The translations under genes were made by a program, and so were the position numbers. 64,000 bases of DNA, taken from positions 1-64,000 of the forward strand of contig DVOW01000021.1 in assembly GCA_018713335.1 (NCBI GenBank), written 5' to 3'. The DNA comes from Candidatus Merdivicinus intestinigallinarum. GTDB lineage: Bacteria; Bacillota; Clostridia; Oscillospirales; Ruminococcaceae. Below the pieces are notes generated by a model that did not search any database, was not told the DNA's origin, and saw only the letters and a program-made list of their open reading frames with translations. Below are positions 24,174 to 33,380 of this stretch, in pieces (within the stretch, counting starts at the first letter, position 1; the number at the start of each line of letters is the position of its first letter).

Positions 24174-26533
24174 ATGTTTCAAAAAATGAAGGTCCGCACA
24201 AAACAGAAAAAAAGCCTCCTGCGATATTGGCTTTTTTCCTATTTTTCCATTCTGATCATCCCCATTATCACAGTGCTGGTATTTGGAAAACAGGCCTTTC
24301 AAATTTTGGAACGGGAAGTCAGCAGCGCTTATCTGGGTTCTTTAAAACAGATCCAGTATTTTGTGGATAATCAGTTGTCCGCTGTACAGGAAACTGCCTT
24401 TAAACTGACGACCAATGAGCAAATCGGTATCCTGCAGGCCATGCAGTGGGATTTTAATTGTCCGATCACTATACATTATACAACATTCAAAAGACTTTAA
24501 AAACCCTTTCTGCGACAAATTCTTTTATCGATGGGATATATCTTTATCAAAACTACAATGAAGTGATCATAAGCAATCGGGATATTTATCAAAAAGAAAA
24601 CTTTGACTTTGCCAACGAAGAAAACTTTCAAATCAGCAGATCTGACTTCCGTTCCCTCTTAACGCAGAAATACAGCGGGGAATTTTTATTTTTTGATTCC
24701 AGGGAACCCGGTGAAACCGAAACGCATACCCGGATCATATACGCCCTGTCCCTGCCCCTGATGCCTACGGACGTTGTCAAAATCAATCTCTTCATCAGTA
24801 TAGACTGGAACTTCTTGAATAATTTGTTCAGCGAATGGAATTGGACGGAGGGGAATTATGTTTCCTTTTTAACGGAAAACGATTACGAGCTGCGCTCCAT
24901 CCACGGCGAGCAGTTCTACCACCAGATCCAATACGATATGCTGGACAAAACGACCCAGTCCCTTCAGATAAATGGAACGGATGTGATCTTATGCGCGATC
25001 CCTTCTGCTGTTGCCGATGGGACTTATTTCTCTGTCCTTCCCCTGCATCTCTATCACGCCAATTTGAACAATTTGATCCGTTTCAGTATGATCTGCCTGG
25101 CTGTATGTATTGTAACGGGTGGGATCCTTTCATGGTATTATACGAAACACAATTACAGGCCCATCCAAAACCTTTTGGACCTGTTCCATTGGCCCAAAAA
25201 AGACAGCAGCAAGGGGCGGCTTGCTTCTAGGAACGGATCGGCCAACGAATTACTGATCATTCAGGAAAATATTGAAAGTCTTCTGGAAAATAATCAGATA
25301 CACCGGAAAGAATTGGACTGGAGCTATCATCAGCTGCGCGGCCATATCCTGTCCCAGCTGATGGACGGGACATTTTCAGATCACACCCGTTTGGACCAGG
25401 AACTGGAACGATTGAAGATCTCCTTCCCCTCCAGCCGTTTCTTTGTGATCGTAGTCCAGATCAACAGCTATGACAATCTATGCTTTGACCATGCTGCGGA
25501 AAACGATGAAAAAGACTTCCAATTAGCGACGTTTATCATCCAAAATATTACGGAGGAATTGCTTTCCCAGGATTTCACAGCTATCATCGCGGAACTGCGG
25601 AGCGATCTGGTGATCCTGCTTTCCTCCTCCCTGGATGAAAAGCGGGGGAAGGAACTGATCGTTGCGCAGATGAGCTATGCCAAAAGCTTTATTGAGGAAA
25701 ACTTCGGTATTTCCTTTTCCTATGCCGCGGGAGGTGAATACGAAGGGTACAGCCAAATCAGCCAATGTTACAGCGAAGCGCAGCAGGTCCTGGAATATCA
25801 GGAAATGCTGGGGCAGCAGGACGCAGTCTTTTTGGAACAGATCGAATGGGATTCGGTGGAGCATGGAGGGGCGGCGTTAGGCTCCGTAGAAAAAGCCGTC
25901 CGCTGCATCCAGGCGGAGGATTTCGATGCCGCTGCCGCCCTTACCCGTGAAATCTTCCGGGACATGGGGAAATGCCGCACCCTTTCCCACACGGTCCGCT
26001 ATAAAATTGCGGGCATTATCTGTCTGTACATTGAGGCGCTCAGTTCTTTGCAGCAGCAAAACTGCGAGCTGCTGGAAAAATGCTCCTTTTCCCTGGCCTC
26101 CGCCGATACCCTATATAATTTTCGCTCCCCTGCGGAAGCGGAAAAGGCTTTGCTCGACATCCTTGAGCAGCTGGCCCAGGCAAAAGTGCAGTGTACAGAA
26201 TTTTCTCAGGACCAGTTAAAGCAGGACATCCTTCGATTTGTGGACCAAAATCTCTATAATCCCAATCTGACCATCGGTTTATTGGCGGATCATTTCCACC
26301 TGAGCCTGTCCTACGCCTCCAAAATTTTTAAGCGGTATGCCGGTATCGGCTTCTTAAATTATGTACATATCCAGCGGGTAGAGGAGGCCAAGCAGCTTCT
26401 GGTCACAACGGATATGAATCTGAACGCCATCGCGGAAAAGATCGGTTATTACAATGATATTGCCTTGATCCGGCTCTTTAAGAAATATACCGGCGTGACC
26501 CCGGGAAAATATCGGGAACTGCATCGCAAATAG
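24174..26533 (+). pseudogene. AraC-type membrane sensor regulator, frameshifted
   Basis: Two overlapping frames together make one protein of about 786 residues. The first frame (24174-24500) has a cytoplasmic start and membrane helix (YWLFSYFSILIIPIITVLV). The second (from about 24458 to 26533) has the rest of the extracytoplasmic sensor, a second membrane helix (LIRFSMICLAVCIVTGGIL) and a C-terminal AraC-type HTH (LTIGLLADHFHLSLSYASKIFKR in part, then AIAEKIGYYNDIALIRLFKK in part). The break is at AATTG (24456-24460); one extra T would join the frames as Asp-Phe-Asn-Leu-Ser-Asp. The family senses sugars outside the cell and activates nearby transport genes. It could be a true loss, a phase-variable tract or a sequencing error. 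Confidence 0.85.
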
Positions 26534-26728
26534 ATATCTTTTTCTTCCTATATTGCCTGTTTTTTCCAATTTGTTCAAAAAATAATAGTAAAAAAATACA
26601 CAATTTTCTATTTTGGCCTTTTGCTTTATACTAAGACGTGTCAGAAGTCAGGAGAAAAAAGCCCAGCACCTTTTTTCGAGAATGACCGGAAACAAAACTC
26701 GGGTATTTTTTACTAGGAGGCAATTCAC

Positions 26729-28354
26729 ATGAAGAAGAAAAACCTTGCTGCACTTTTACTGGCTTGCGTTATGACGGCATCCGCGTTTACAGCATGCGGA
26801 GGCCCGGAGGAAAACACGGACGGCGCTTCTCAGGATCCCGCACAAAGTTCCGCCCAGGAAACTGCCTCTGGTTCCCAGACCGCTTCTCCTGAAGAGATCA
26901 CATTGCCTTTATTCGAGGAAACCACTACGATGTCCATGTTTTGGACCTGGAATGCCGCTGCTTCCAAAGTTATGAAGGATTTCAGCGAAAACCATGTATG
27001 GCAGGAAATGGAAAAACGGACCAATGTAAAGCTGGAATTCGTTTCACCTCCCCTGGGCCAAGGTCAGGAACAGTTCAACTTGATTATGGCCTCCGGCGAT
27101 TACCCGGATTTTATCTGGTCAGATGCGATTGCCTATCCCGGCGGCGGCGACAAAGCCATTGCTGACGGCAACTATTTGAAGCTGAACGACTATGTGGACC
27201 AGTACGCTCCCAATTACACCAAGCTCATCAATTCTACCGATACCATCCGCAAACAGGCTTACACTGATGAAGGGAATATCTGGGGCTTTGCCATGATCGA
27301 GGAGAAAGTCCAGGGAGCCTGGCTGGGTATGGTCGTCCGCCAGGACTGGCTCGATGACCTGGGCTTGGATTCCCCTGTTACTTTTGATGACTGGGAAGAT
27401 ATGCTGACCAAGTTCAAAGAGGAAAAAGGCTGTCAGTATCCTCTGGCCCTTTCCTCCACCGGAACATACCCGGACTGCAACTCCATGAGCGCGGGCTTTG
27501 ACGTCGGCGTCCAATTCTACCAGGTGGACGGTGAAGTCAAATATGGCCCCATTGAAGAAGGCTATAAAGAATATCTGATGCTGATGAACGATTGGTATCA
27601 AAAAGGTCTGATCGACCCGGATTTTGCCTCCCGTGACGGGACACAGACCGAAAACTTCATTGTAACCGGTCAGTACGGCGCGTGGCGCGACGGATTCTAT
27701 ATGCTGGATGTTTACATTGATAAGGCGCAGGATCCCAATTTCGCTTTGACCGCTGTTCCCACCCCGGTGAAAAATGAAGGGGATACCGCCCATCTGCGCC
27801 AGACGAACTATAATGTCCGGAATCTGTACATGTCCATTTCCACAAACTGCGAGCACCCGGTGGAAGCGGTCAAATTCCTGGATTACCTGTACAGCGACGA
27901 AGGCTTTATTCTCTGCAACTACGGCATCGAAGGCGAAGGGTTCACCTATGTGAACGATGAGCCGCAATTTACCGACGTTGTTGCGAACAACCCCGATTAC
28001 GGCACAGACGTAGCCCTCCAGCTTTACGCTCTCCAGGGCGGCCCCTTCAACCGTGTTTGGGACCGTGAGATGTTTACCTACGGAGAAGCGGCGCAGGCCT
28101 GCGAGGCGATCTGGGATCAGGCGGACACCGCTTATGTACTGCCTCAAATCACCATGACTGCGGAAGAAGGCGACCAGTACGCCATGCTCATGGGGGATAT
28201 CAATACCCTGGTAGCGGAAAAAACAGTAAAATACATCACCGGGGACGAATCCTTCGACACCTATGACGCCTTTGTGGAACAAGTGAAATCCATGGGGATC
28301 GAACAGGTGATTGAGATCCAGCAGAACGCGCTGGACCGCTATAACGCCCGCTGA
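26729..28354 (+). CDS. Extracellular solute-binding lipoprotein (LplA type)
   Basis: A 541-residue binding protein with an N-terminal lipoprotein signal ending in FTAC (lipidated cysteine C23), a Ser/Gln/Ala-rich linker, and a family-1 binding fold (FNLIMASGDYPDFIW, AVKFLDYLYSDEG). Large LplA-like proteins of this size capture oligosaccharides and pass them to LplB/LplC permeases, which are encoded on the other strand at 21959-23835. AGGAGG precedes the ATG. The upstream gap 26534-26728 contains a TATACT box (26627-26632) but no convincing -35. The ligand is unknown; neighbours suggest a mannose-containing glycan. Confidence 0.92.
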   Translation: MKKKNLAALLLACVMTASAFTACGGPEENTDGASQDPAQSSAQETASGSQTASPEEITLPLFEETTTMSMFWTWNAAASKVMKDFSENHVWQEMEKRTNVKLEFVSPPLGQGQEQFNLIMASGDYPDFIWSDAIAYPGGGDKAIADGNYLKLNDYVDQYAPNYTKLINSTDTIRKQAYTDEGNIWGFAMIEEKVQGAWLGMVVRQDWLDDLGLDSPVTFDDWEDMLTKFKEEKGCQYPLALSSTGTYPDCNSMSAGFDVGVQFYQVDGEVKYGPIEEGYKEYLMLMNDWYQKGLIDPDFASRDGTQTENFIVTGQYGAWRDGFYMLDVYIDKAQDPNFALTAVPTPVKNEGDTAHLRQTNYNVRNLYMSISTNCEHPVEAVKFLDYLYSDEGFILCNYGIEGEGFTYVNDEPQFTDVVANNPDYGTDVALQLYALQGGPFNRVWDREMFTYGEAAQACEAIWDQADTAYVLPQITMTAEEGDQYAMLMGDINTLVAEKTVKYITGDESFDTYDAFVEQVKSMGIEQVIEIQQNALDRYNAR

Positions 28355-28413
28355 TCCCTCGCGTGGGGGCTGCCTGGCAGCCCCCTTATTTCTACTCAAA
28401 AGGGGTTGAACCT

Positions 28414-29616
28414 ATGGCTAAAATGACTTCAAAGGAACGGATGATGACCGCGCTTACCTGCGGGGTACCTGACCGGGTGCCGGTGGCGCCGGATTTTTCC
28501 TGTATGGTTCCCTGCCGCCTCACCGGAAAACCCTTCTGGGATGTTCTGCTCTACAATGACCCGCCCCTTTGGCAGGCGTATCTGAGAGCGTGCGACTATT
28601 ATCAAACGGACGCGTGGTTCATTTACGGCGGCCCGGAAATCCGCACCAAAGGGCAGATCTCAGCGGAATCGTCCATTCAGAAGGAAAACGGCCGGATTTA
28701 CCGCCGGACCTCCTATCAAACGCCGGAAGGGGATCTTTCGACGACGGAGGTATTCCTGCCCGGGGACGCCTCCACCATGGTGGAAAAGCTGATCAAGGAC
28801 CTGAAAGCGGATATGCCCAAGCTGCGGCACTATTTCGCCCAAATCACCGATTATAAAATGGACCAGGTCTGGCGGCTGCGAGAAGCGCTGGGCGACCGGG
28901 GCCTGTTGGGCGTCGGGGTGGCGACTCCCGGCCTTCATATTTGGACCACCTATTTTGAGGGCAGCCTGGAAGCGGCAACCTATGCCATGTACGATGAACC
29001 GGAGCTGTTTGAGGAGCTTTGCTGGCTGTTTGAACGCCAGCAGGACCGGATCGTGGAGATCTGCTGTGAGGAAAAGGTGGAATCCATTTTGACCGGAGGA
29101 AGCGGTTCCATTACTATGCAGTCCCCGGATATTTGGAGGAAACTCTGCCTCCCCTCTATCAAGAAGCAAACGAAAATGTGCCGGGATGCCGGCGTTATCA
29201 GCGGGATCCATTCTTGCGGAAAAGAGCAGTGCATGGTGGAAACCTGCGCCAATGAAACGGATCTAAACTATATAAACCCCTTGGAGATCCCGCCCATGGG
29301 CGACTGTAATCTTGCGGAATGCAAAAAGCTGGCCAAAGGGAAGCTGGCCTTGATGGGCAATTTGCACACAACGGAGGTCATGCTGCGGGGGAGCACGGAC
29401 CTGGTCCGCCTTTCCGCCCTGCGGGCGATCAGGGACGCCGGCATGGACGGCGGCTTTGTCTTATCGACCGGGGATCAGTGCGGACGGGACACGCCGGATG
29501 AAAACATCCGGGAGCTGGTCCGCGTTGCAGAAGAATTTGGATACTATCCTTTAAACGAAGATCAGATCCAGACGGAGATCCTGCGTTTGGAGCGAAAACT
29601 CAGCGGAACGGTATGA
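28414..29616 (+). CDS. UroD/MtaA-family protein with a zinc-site motif
   Basis: A 400-residue member of the uroporphyrinogen decarboxylase superfamily (TSKERMMTALTCGVPDRVPV start, then the barrel). It has H266-x-C268 (GIHSCG) and C356 (GDQCG), the HxCx(n)C zinc motif of corrinoid-linked methyltransferases such as MtaA/MtbA, rather than decarboxylase features. It follows the sugar-binding lipoprotein by 59 bases, so it is probably in the same operon. No corrinoid protein is nearby. Function is unknown: either a thiol methyl transfer or an unrelated step on a sugar-derived compound. AAAGGGG lies upstream of the chosen ATG. Confidence 0.75.
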   Translation: MAKMTSKERMMTALTCGVPDRVPVAPDFSCMVPCRLTGKPFWDVLLYNDPPLWQAYLRACDYYQTDAWFIYGGPEIRTKGQISAESSIQKENGRIYRRTSYQTPEGDLSTTEVFLPGDASTMVEKLIKDLKADMPKLRHYFAQITDYKMDQVWRLREALGDRGLLGVGVATPGLHIWTTYFEGSLEAATYAMYDEPELFEELCWLFERQQDRIVEICCEEKVESILTGGSGSITMQSPDIWRKLCLPSIKKQTKMCRDAGVISGIHSCGKEQCMVETCANETDLNYINPLEIPPMGDCNLAECKKLAKGKLALMGNLHTTEVMLRGSTDLVRLSALRAIRDAGMDGGFVLSTGDQCGRDTPDENIRELVRVAEEFGYYPLNEDQIQTEILRLERKLSGTV

Positions 29617-29619
29617 AAA

Positions 29620-29655
29620 ACGGCTGTCAATGGGATTTGTTCCATTGACGGCCGT
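29620..29655 (+). terminator. Terminator-like hairpin after the UroD-family gene
   Basis: ACGGCTGTCAATGG (29620-29633)/CCATTGACGGCCGT (29642-29655) forms a 14-bp stem with one mismatch, followed by TCCTTTAT. The stretch 29656-29849 holds no gene I can support. Confidence 0.65.
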
Positions 29656-29849
29656 TCCTTTATGCAAGTCTTGGATTTTTCCGAAAATTCCGGCTGAGAT
29701 GCCAGGCCCCATTTCCAGCCGGTTCGTTTCCGGCGGCATGCCTTCCTTCATGAATTCCGGGCGCCAGTCGGAATACCGAACAGCTGCGCCACAGTAATTT
29801 GAATCTCTTCCTCCCGGAAATATAGCTTTGTCCGTCCGGCCCGTCTGCT

Positions 29850-30650
29850 TCATTCTGTCCGACAGGACGTAGGAGGCCACGCCTGTTGCGCCCAGTTTTC
29901 CTGCTGTTCCTCCGCCGTAAGCTGTCCCGCAAAAGGTTCCCCGGAGGCTGCCGCCTGAGGTTCCGGCGCGGAAGTCTGATAAAATTCCTTTAGACGCAGG
30001 AAAAAATCATCTCCGTCCCGGCAAAGGGAGAAAACGAATTGGTATTCCCCGTAGTTTTGCCCGCCTGGGAAGGAGGGAGAATCGATGAGCCTCATGGAAA
30101 CCGCTGCGGTATCTTCGGAAAGGGCTTCTGTTTTCAGATCCTCATACCCATAAGTGCTGTTCAGTCCCACTTCCGTGGGCATGGTCAGCTCCTGCCCTTC
30201 ACATTCTTCCCGGACAAAATCCGGCATCCACTGGGATACCCCGAAAATTTCCTCCACCATTTGCTGAAGGGAGTCGATGGGGAAGTAAGCGGTGGTTCCG
30301 TCATCGCTTACTTCCGGCCATGTCCGATAGGGGAAATCCGGGTCGTTCCGGTAATCGTAGGTCCCCAGCACGAACCACCAGATTTCCTCGTCGGTAATTT
30401 GCCCGGTCTCCCGGGCGCTGACTGACAGGCTGCGGCGGACAAAGCAGTCCGTAATTTTTTTCGCCCGGAGCTGCGCTGTTTCCAGCTCCTCCGGCGAAAA
30501 AGAGGAGGTTTCCGCGCTTTCTTCAGAGGACAGGGCGGAGCTGGCTTGACTGGGTTCCGCAGCCGGAACGGAGCTTTCTTCGGCGGGAACAATGGGCTGG
30601 CAGCCCGCCAGCAGGACGGCGCAGAGCAGCGCGCTCAGAATACGTTTCAT
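29850..30650 (-). CDS. Lipoprotein of the sigma/anti-sigma operon
   Basis: A 266-residue protein with a lipoprotein signal (LLAGC, lipidated C17), a Ser/Glu-rich linker to about residue 50, and one globular domain. This domain (FVLGTYDYR, PIDSLQQMVEEIFG, VSMRLIDS) resembles the C-terminal domain of the neighbouring anti-sigma-like protein, by eye. The start overlaps the stop of that gene by four bases. It probably sits on the outer face of the membrane and may act with the anti-sigma protein in sensing. The last dozen residues look like run-on. Confidence 0.75.
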   Translation of the reverse strand: MKRILSALLCAVLLAGCQPIVPAEESSVPAAEPSQASSALSSEESAETSSFSPEELETAQLRAKKITDCFVRRSLSVSARETGQITDEEIWWFVLGTYDYRNDPDFPYRTWPEVSDDGTTAYFPIDSLQQMVEEIFGVSQWMPDFVREECEGQELTMPTEVGLNSTYGYEDLKTEALSEDTAAVSMRLIDSPSFPGGQNYGEYQFVFSLCRDGDDFFLRLKEFYQTSAPEPQAAASGEPFAGQLTAEEQQENWAQQAWPPTSCRTE

Positions 30651-31927
30651 CGTGGCTCCTCCTCTGCATATTGAACGGACACCAGCCGGGCGTATTCCCC
30701 GTTTTCATCCGGTATCCTCTGGAAGGTGTAAAAGCGGTCGATGGCATAGTCCGGGTCCGGGAGCCATTCCTCGTCCATGGCCGTGCTGATGACGGCTCGG
30801 ACTGTGACATAATCGTCCTCCCAGTGGGTCGTGGAAGATACGATTTCGCTGTAAGGCAGGCTTTCCTCCCCGGCGTAAAGCTGGTATTCCGTCCCAGGCT
30901 CCCGGGAGCCCGGCCATTCCGGGATATCCGCCGGGTCAAAATCTTCAATGCCCAGCAGTTTTTCCACTGTGGCCGAAATCTCCTCATTGGGGATTTGATA
31001 CATTTGATTCTCATCCTGGGGGTAGGATTTTCCGTCCCGGGTCCCCCGCCGGTAGGTTTCGGCCAGCAGGAACCCGGCCAGGCTGGAGTCCCGGGGGATG
31101 CTGTCCGGGCCGGAAACCGGCTCCCGGAGAAAACGGGTAACGTTATTCACATATGCGGTGAACTCTTTCCGGTATTCGGCGGAAACGGGGAAGTCCGGAG
31201 CCGGCTCCGGCGGGGCCTCCTGGCTTTCGGATGATTCTGAAGGGACATAGACCTCGCCGGATAAATGAGCCCCCTCCGCGATCTTTTTCATTTCCTCCCA
31301 GGGCAGATTGCCGCACAGGGTAATATATGCATTCTGGATGGCCCATGCCATTTGAATGGTGTCGTTCTTCCGGATGACCCATACCCGGCTGCCGTTGATC
31401 TCCACAAATTCCGTTTCGGCGTCTTCCGTGTCGAAGGCCATGTTCCAGTTGGCGTCCTCCGAAAGCTTGTGCTGCGTCACATTCAAAAAGTAAGCCCCAT
31501 TTTCATATGCCGTTGTCAGGACCATGTCCGCCTGCATGGTTTTGGTTTCCTCCAGCCCTTCCGGCAGATAGGAAAGCTCCAGCACATACATATCGTCGTC
31601 TGCATCGTAGCCTTCGGCGGAGATCTCCACTTCCGTATGGGTAACAAACGTTTTGGTAAAGAAATGGAGCACCTGTTCCCGGAAGGCCTCCACCGTCATG
31701 AGCCCGGAAAAGGACACGGCACAGCAAACCGCCAGGATCACAGCCACTTTCCGCGCCATCCGCAAAACAGGCGGCCGGTTTTCCTTCCGGCGCTGTTTCC
31801 GGATGAGCTTTTCCATGTTCTTTTCAAATTCCGGTGAGAACTGGTGCTCCGGGATGCTGTCCAAATCAAAGGAATCCACATATTCCCGCCATTTTTCGCG
31901 GAATATCTCATTGGTCTCCGGCTTCAC
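30647..31927 (-). CDS. Membrane anti-sigma-like protein (DUF4367 type)
   Basis: A 426-residue protein: a cytoplasmic N-terminus of about 58 residues, one membrane helix (60-78, VAVILAVCCAVSFSGLM), an extracytoplasmic DUF4367-like domain (about 80-215, LELSYLPEGLEE), a Pro/Ser linker, and a second domain (about 255-426) similar to the following lipoprotein. Genes of this build directly follow ECF sigma factors in Clostridia and hold them inactive until a cell-envelope signal arrives; that role is inferred here from position. It overlaps both neighbours by four bases. Confidence 0.8.
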   Translation of the reverse strand: MKPETNEIFREKWREYVDSFDLDSIPEHQFSPEFEKNMEKLIRKQRRKENRPPVLRMARKVAVILAVCCAVSFSGLMTVEAFREQVLHFFTKTFVTHTEVEISAEGYDADDDMYVLELSYLPEGLEETKTMQADMVLTTAYENGAYFLNVTQHKLSEDANWNMAFDTEDAETEFVEINGSRVWVIRKNDTIQMAWAIQNAYITLCGNLPWEEMKKIAEGAHLSGEVYVPSESSESQEAPPEPAPDFPVSAEYRKEFTAYVNNVTRFLREPVSGPDSIPRDSSLAGFLLAETYRRGTRDGKSYPQDENQMYQIPNEEISATVEKLLGIEDFDPADIPEWPGSREPGTEYQLYAGEESLPYSEIVSSTTHWEDDYVTVRAVISTAMDEEWLPDPDYAIDRFYTFQRIPDENGEYARLVSVQYAEEEPR

Positions 31928-32466
31928 GCAGAGTGCCCCCTTTCCTGATATAGTCTGATAAACTGCTCCCTTGCCCTTTGCAGCATTTTCCGCGCGTTGG
32001 CCTCGGTCGTTTTCAGCTCTTTGGCGATTTCAGCGTATTCATATCCATAACAGAGCCGCTTCAGCAGGACGTCCCGGTATTTTGAGGGCATCTCCTTGAG
32101 GATCTCCGGCAGCCCCTCCTCCACGCCGGCGATGCTGTTCAAAGGGTCGGAGGGCTCCCAGCACCCGGACTGGCTCTGCTGCTCCAGGGAAAGATGGGAC
32201 CGCCGCTTCCGCATCCGGTAAAAATCCAGGGCCTTTTGGGTGGCAATCATGATCATCAGCCCTTTTTCCTCCCGTTCCTCAATGGCTTCAAATTTATCGA
32301 TATGCTGGGCGATGTAAAGGAGGGCGTTCTGCACGGCGTCCTCCGCGTCGCAGTCGTTTTTCAAAATGGACTTTGCGCAATAAAACAGCAGATGACGGTA
32401 CTGGTAATATAGCTGTTCAAACCGGCTTCGTTCTTCGTCGGTATCGATCAACATGAGAAATATCAT
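31924..32466 (-). CDS. ECF-type RNA polymerase sigma factor
   Basis: A 180-residue sigma-70-family protein with region 2 (FEQLYYQYRHLLFYCAKSIL, DAEDAVQNALLYI) and region 4 (MPSKYRDVLLKRLCYGYEYAEIAKEL, with the HTH at about 140-165). The size and the two-region layout are those of ECF sigma factors. It starts an operon with an anti-sigma-like protein and a lipoprotein, all overlapping by four bases. GGGAG lies upstream. The likely signal is envelope stress, but nothing in the sequence defines it. An alternative start at the second Met removes four residues. Confidence 0.88.
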   Translation of the reverse strand: MIFLMLIDTDEERSRFEQLYYQYRHLLFYCAKSILKNDCDAEDAVQNALLYIAQHIDKFEAIEEREEKGLMIMIATQKALDFYRMRKRRSHLSLEQQSQSGCWEPSDPLNSIAGVEEGLPEILKEMPSKYRDVLLKRLCYGYEYAEIAKELKTTEANARKMLQRAREQFIRLYQERGHSA

Positions 32467-32575
32467 AGAAAAGAAACTCCCTTAAACGAATTGCCGCCTG
32501 TCCGGTAATCAGGGGCTGTCACAAAACCGCCTGTTCCGGCGGTATATGACCGAGCATAAAGTGGAAGGTGATGTT

Positions 32576-33271
32576 GTGAATCTGATTGGGGTCTGCACGC
32601 CGGAAAAAGAACGGTACCAAAAAATTGCCGCAGCGCTGTCGGCATGGCCGGAATGCGAAAGGTACCAAATCCATTTTCAAAGCCTGGAGCCGGGGTTCTC
32701 CCTGGCCGGCTGCCCCGCCAAAGTGATTTTGGCGGATATTTTGGCCCAGGCGGAGTTTGACCGGCTGTTCCGGGAATACCAAAGCCTCGCCCATCCGCCC
32801 TTTGTGGCCCTGTTCCATTACGGGGAACCCTTGGCAGGGCCTCCCGCCGGCTCCCTGCTGATGTTCGGGGCCTATTTGGATATGACCGGGGACCCGGCGC
32901 AGGTATTTTCCGGGATCGCAGAGGAATTTCAGCGGAACGCTTCTTTCTATACCATAAACGCCCAGCGTCAGCTCTATCGCGTCCCAGTATCCGAAATCCT
33001 CTACTGCAAAATGGAAAAACACTGTGTGGAGTTTTATCTGCCCAATACCTGTCTGAAATCGTGGGGCACTCTGGCGCAGGAAATGGAAAAGCTGCGGCCC
33101 TTGGGCTTTGCCCGGATCCATAAAAGCTACGGGGTCAATCTGCGCCACATCCGGAAAAGCACCTCCCGGCAGGTGGAGCTGACAGGCGGCGTCATATTGC
33201 CCGTGGGCAGGAAATTCAAAGCGCCGTATTTTGCGGATTATGAGCGATTTTTTGGCCAAAGGCTCCCTTGA
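32576..33271 (+). CDS. LytTR-family DNA-binding regulator
   Basis: A 231-residue regulator. The C-terminal LytTR domain is clear (about 130-228: YRVPVSEILYCKMEKHCVEF, FARIHKSYGVNLRHI). The N-terminal part looks like a strongly diverged receiver domain, with only ADI at the expected phosphoacceptor strand, so phosphorylation is doubtful. I start at GTG 32576 because GGAAGGTGA lies directly upstream; an ATG at 32546 is possible and adds ten residues. An inverted repeat ACCGCC/GGCGGT (32526-32543) precedes it. No histidine kinase is nearby. Confidence 0.8.
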   Translation: MNLIGVCTPEKERYQKIAAALSAWPECERYQIHFQSLEPGFSLAGCPAKVILADILAQAEFDRLFREYQSLAHPPFVALFHYGEPLAGPPAGSLLMFGAYLDMTGDPAQVFSGIAEEFQRNASFYTINAQRQLYRVPVSEILYCKMEKHCVEFYLPNTCLKSWGTLAQEMEKLRPLGFARIHKSYGVNLRHIRKSTSRQVELTGGVILPVGRKFKAPYFADYERFFGQRLP

Positions 33272-33380
33272 CTTTCCCGCCTTTACTGTATCCTAACACA
33301 TTTTGCGGCTATTTGCAACAATTTGTCGTATACGGCTAGCTTTTGTCATCAACGGCACGGTAAAAAAATGCATGGAATAA

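Noticed and set aside
24440..24505. Programmed frameshifting in the AraC-type sensor
   Set aside because: No slippery heptamer, internal ribosome-binding site or stimulatory hairpin is visible at the junction; a one-base loss is simpler.
27119..28399. A 426-codon minus-strand frame
   Set aside because: It is the shadow of the solute-binding lipoprotein gene and has no start site or motifs.
29551..29880. A minus-strand frame after the lipoprotein gene that looks faintly protein-like
   Set aside because: It runs through the terminator hairpin at 29620-29655 and into the UroD-family gene in antisense, with no ribosome-binding site. A frameshifted lipoprotein tail cannot be excluded.
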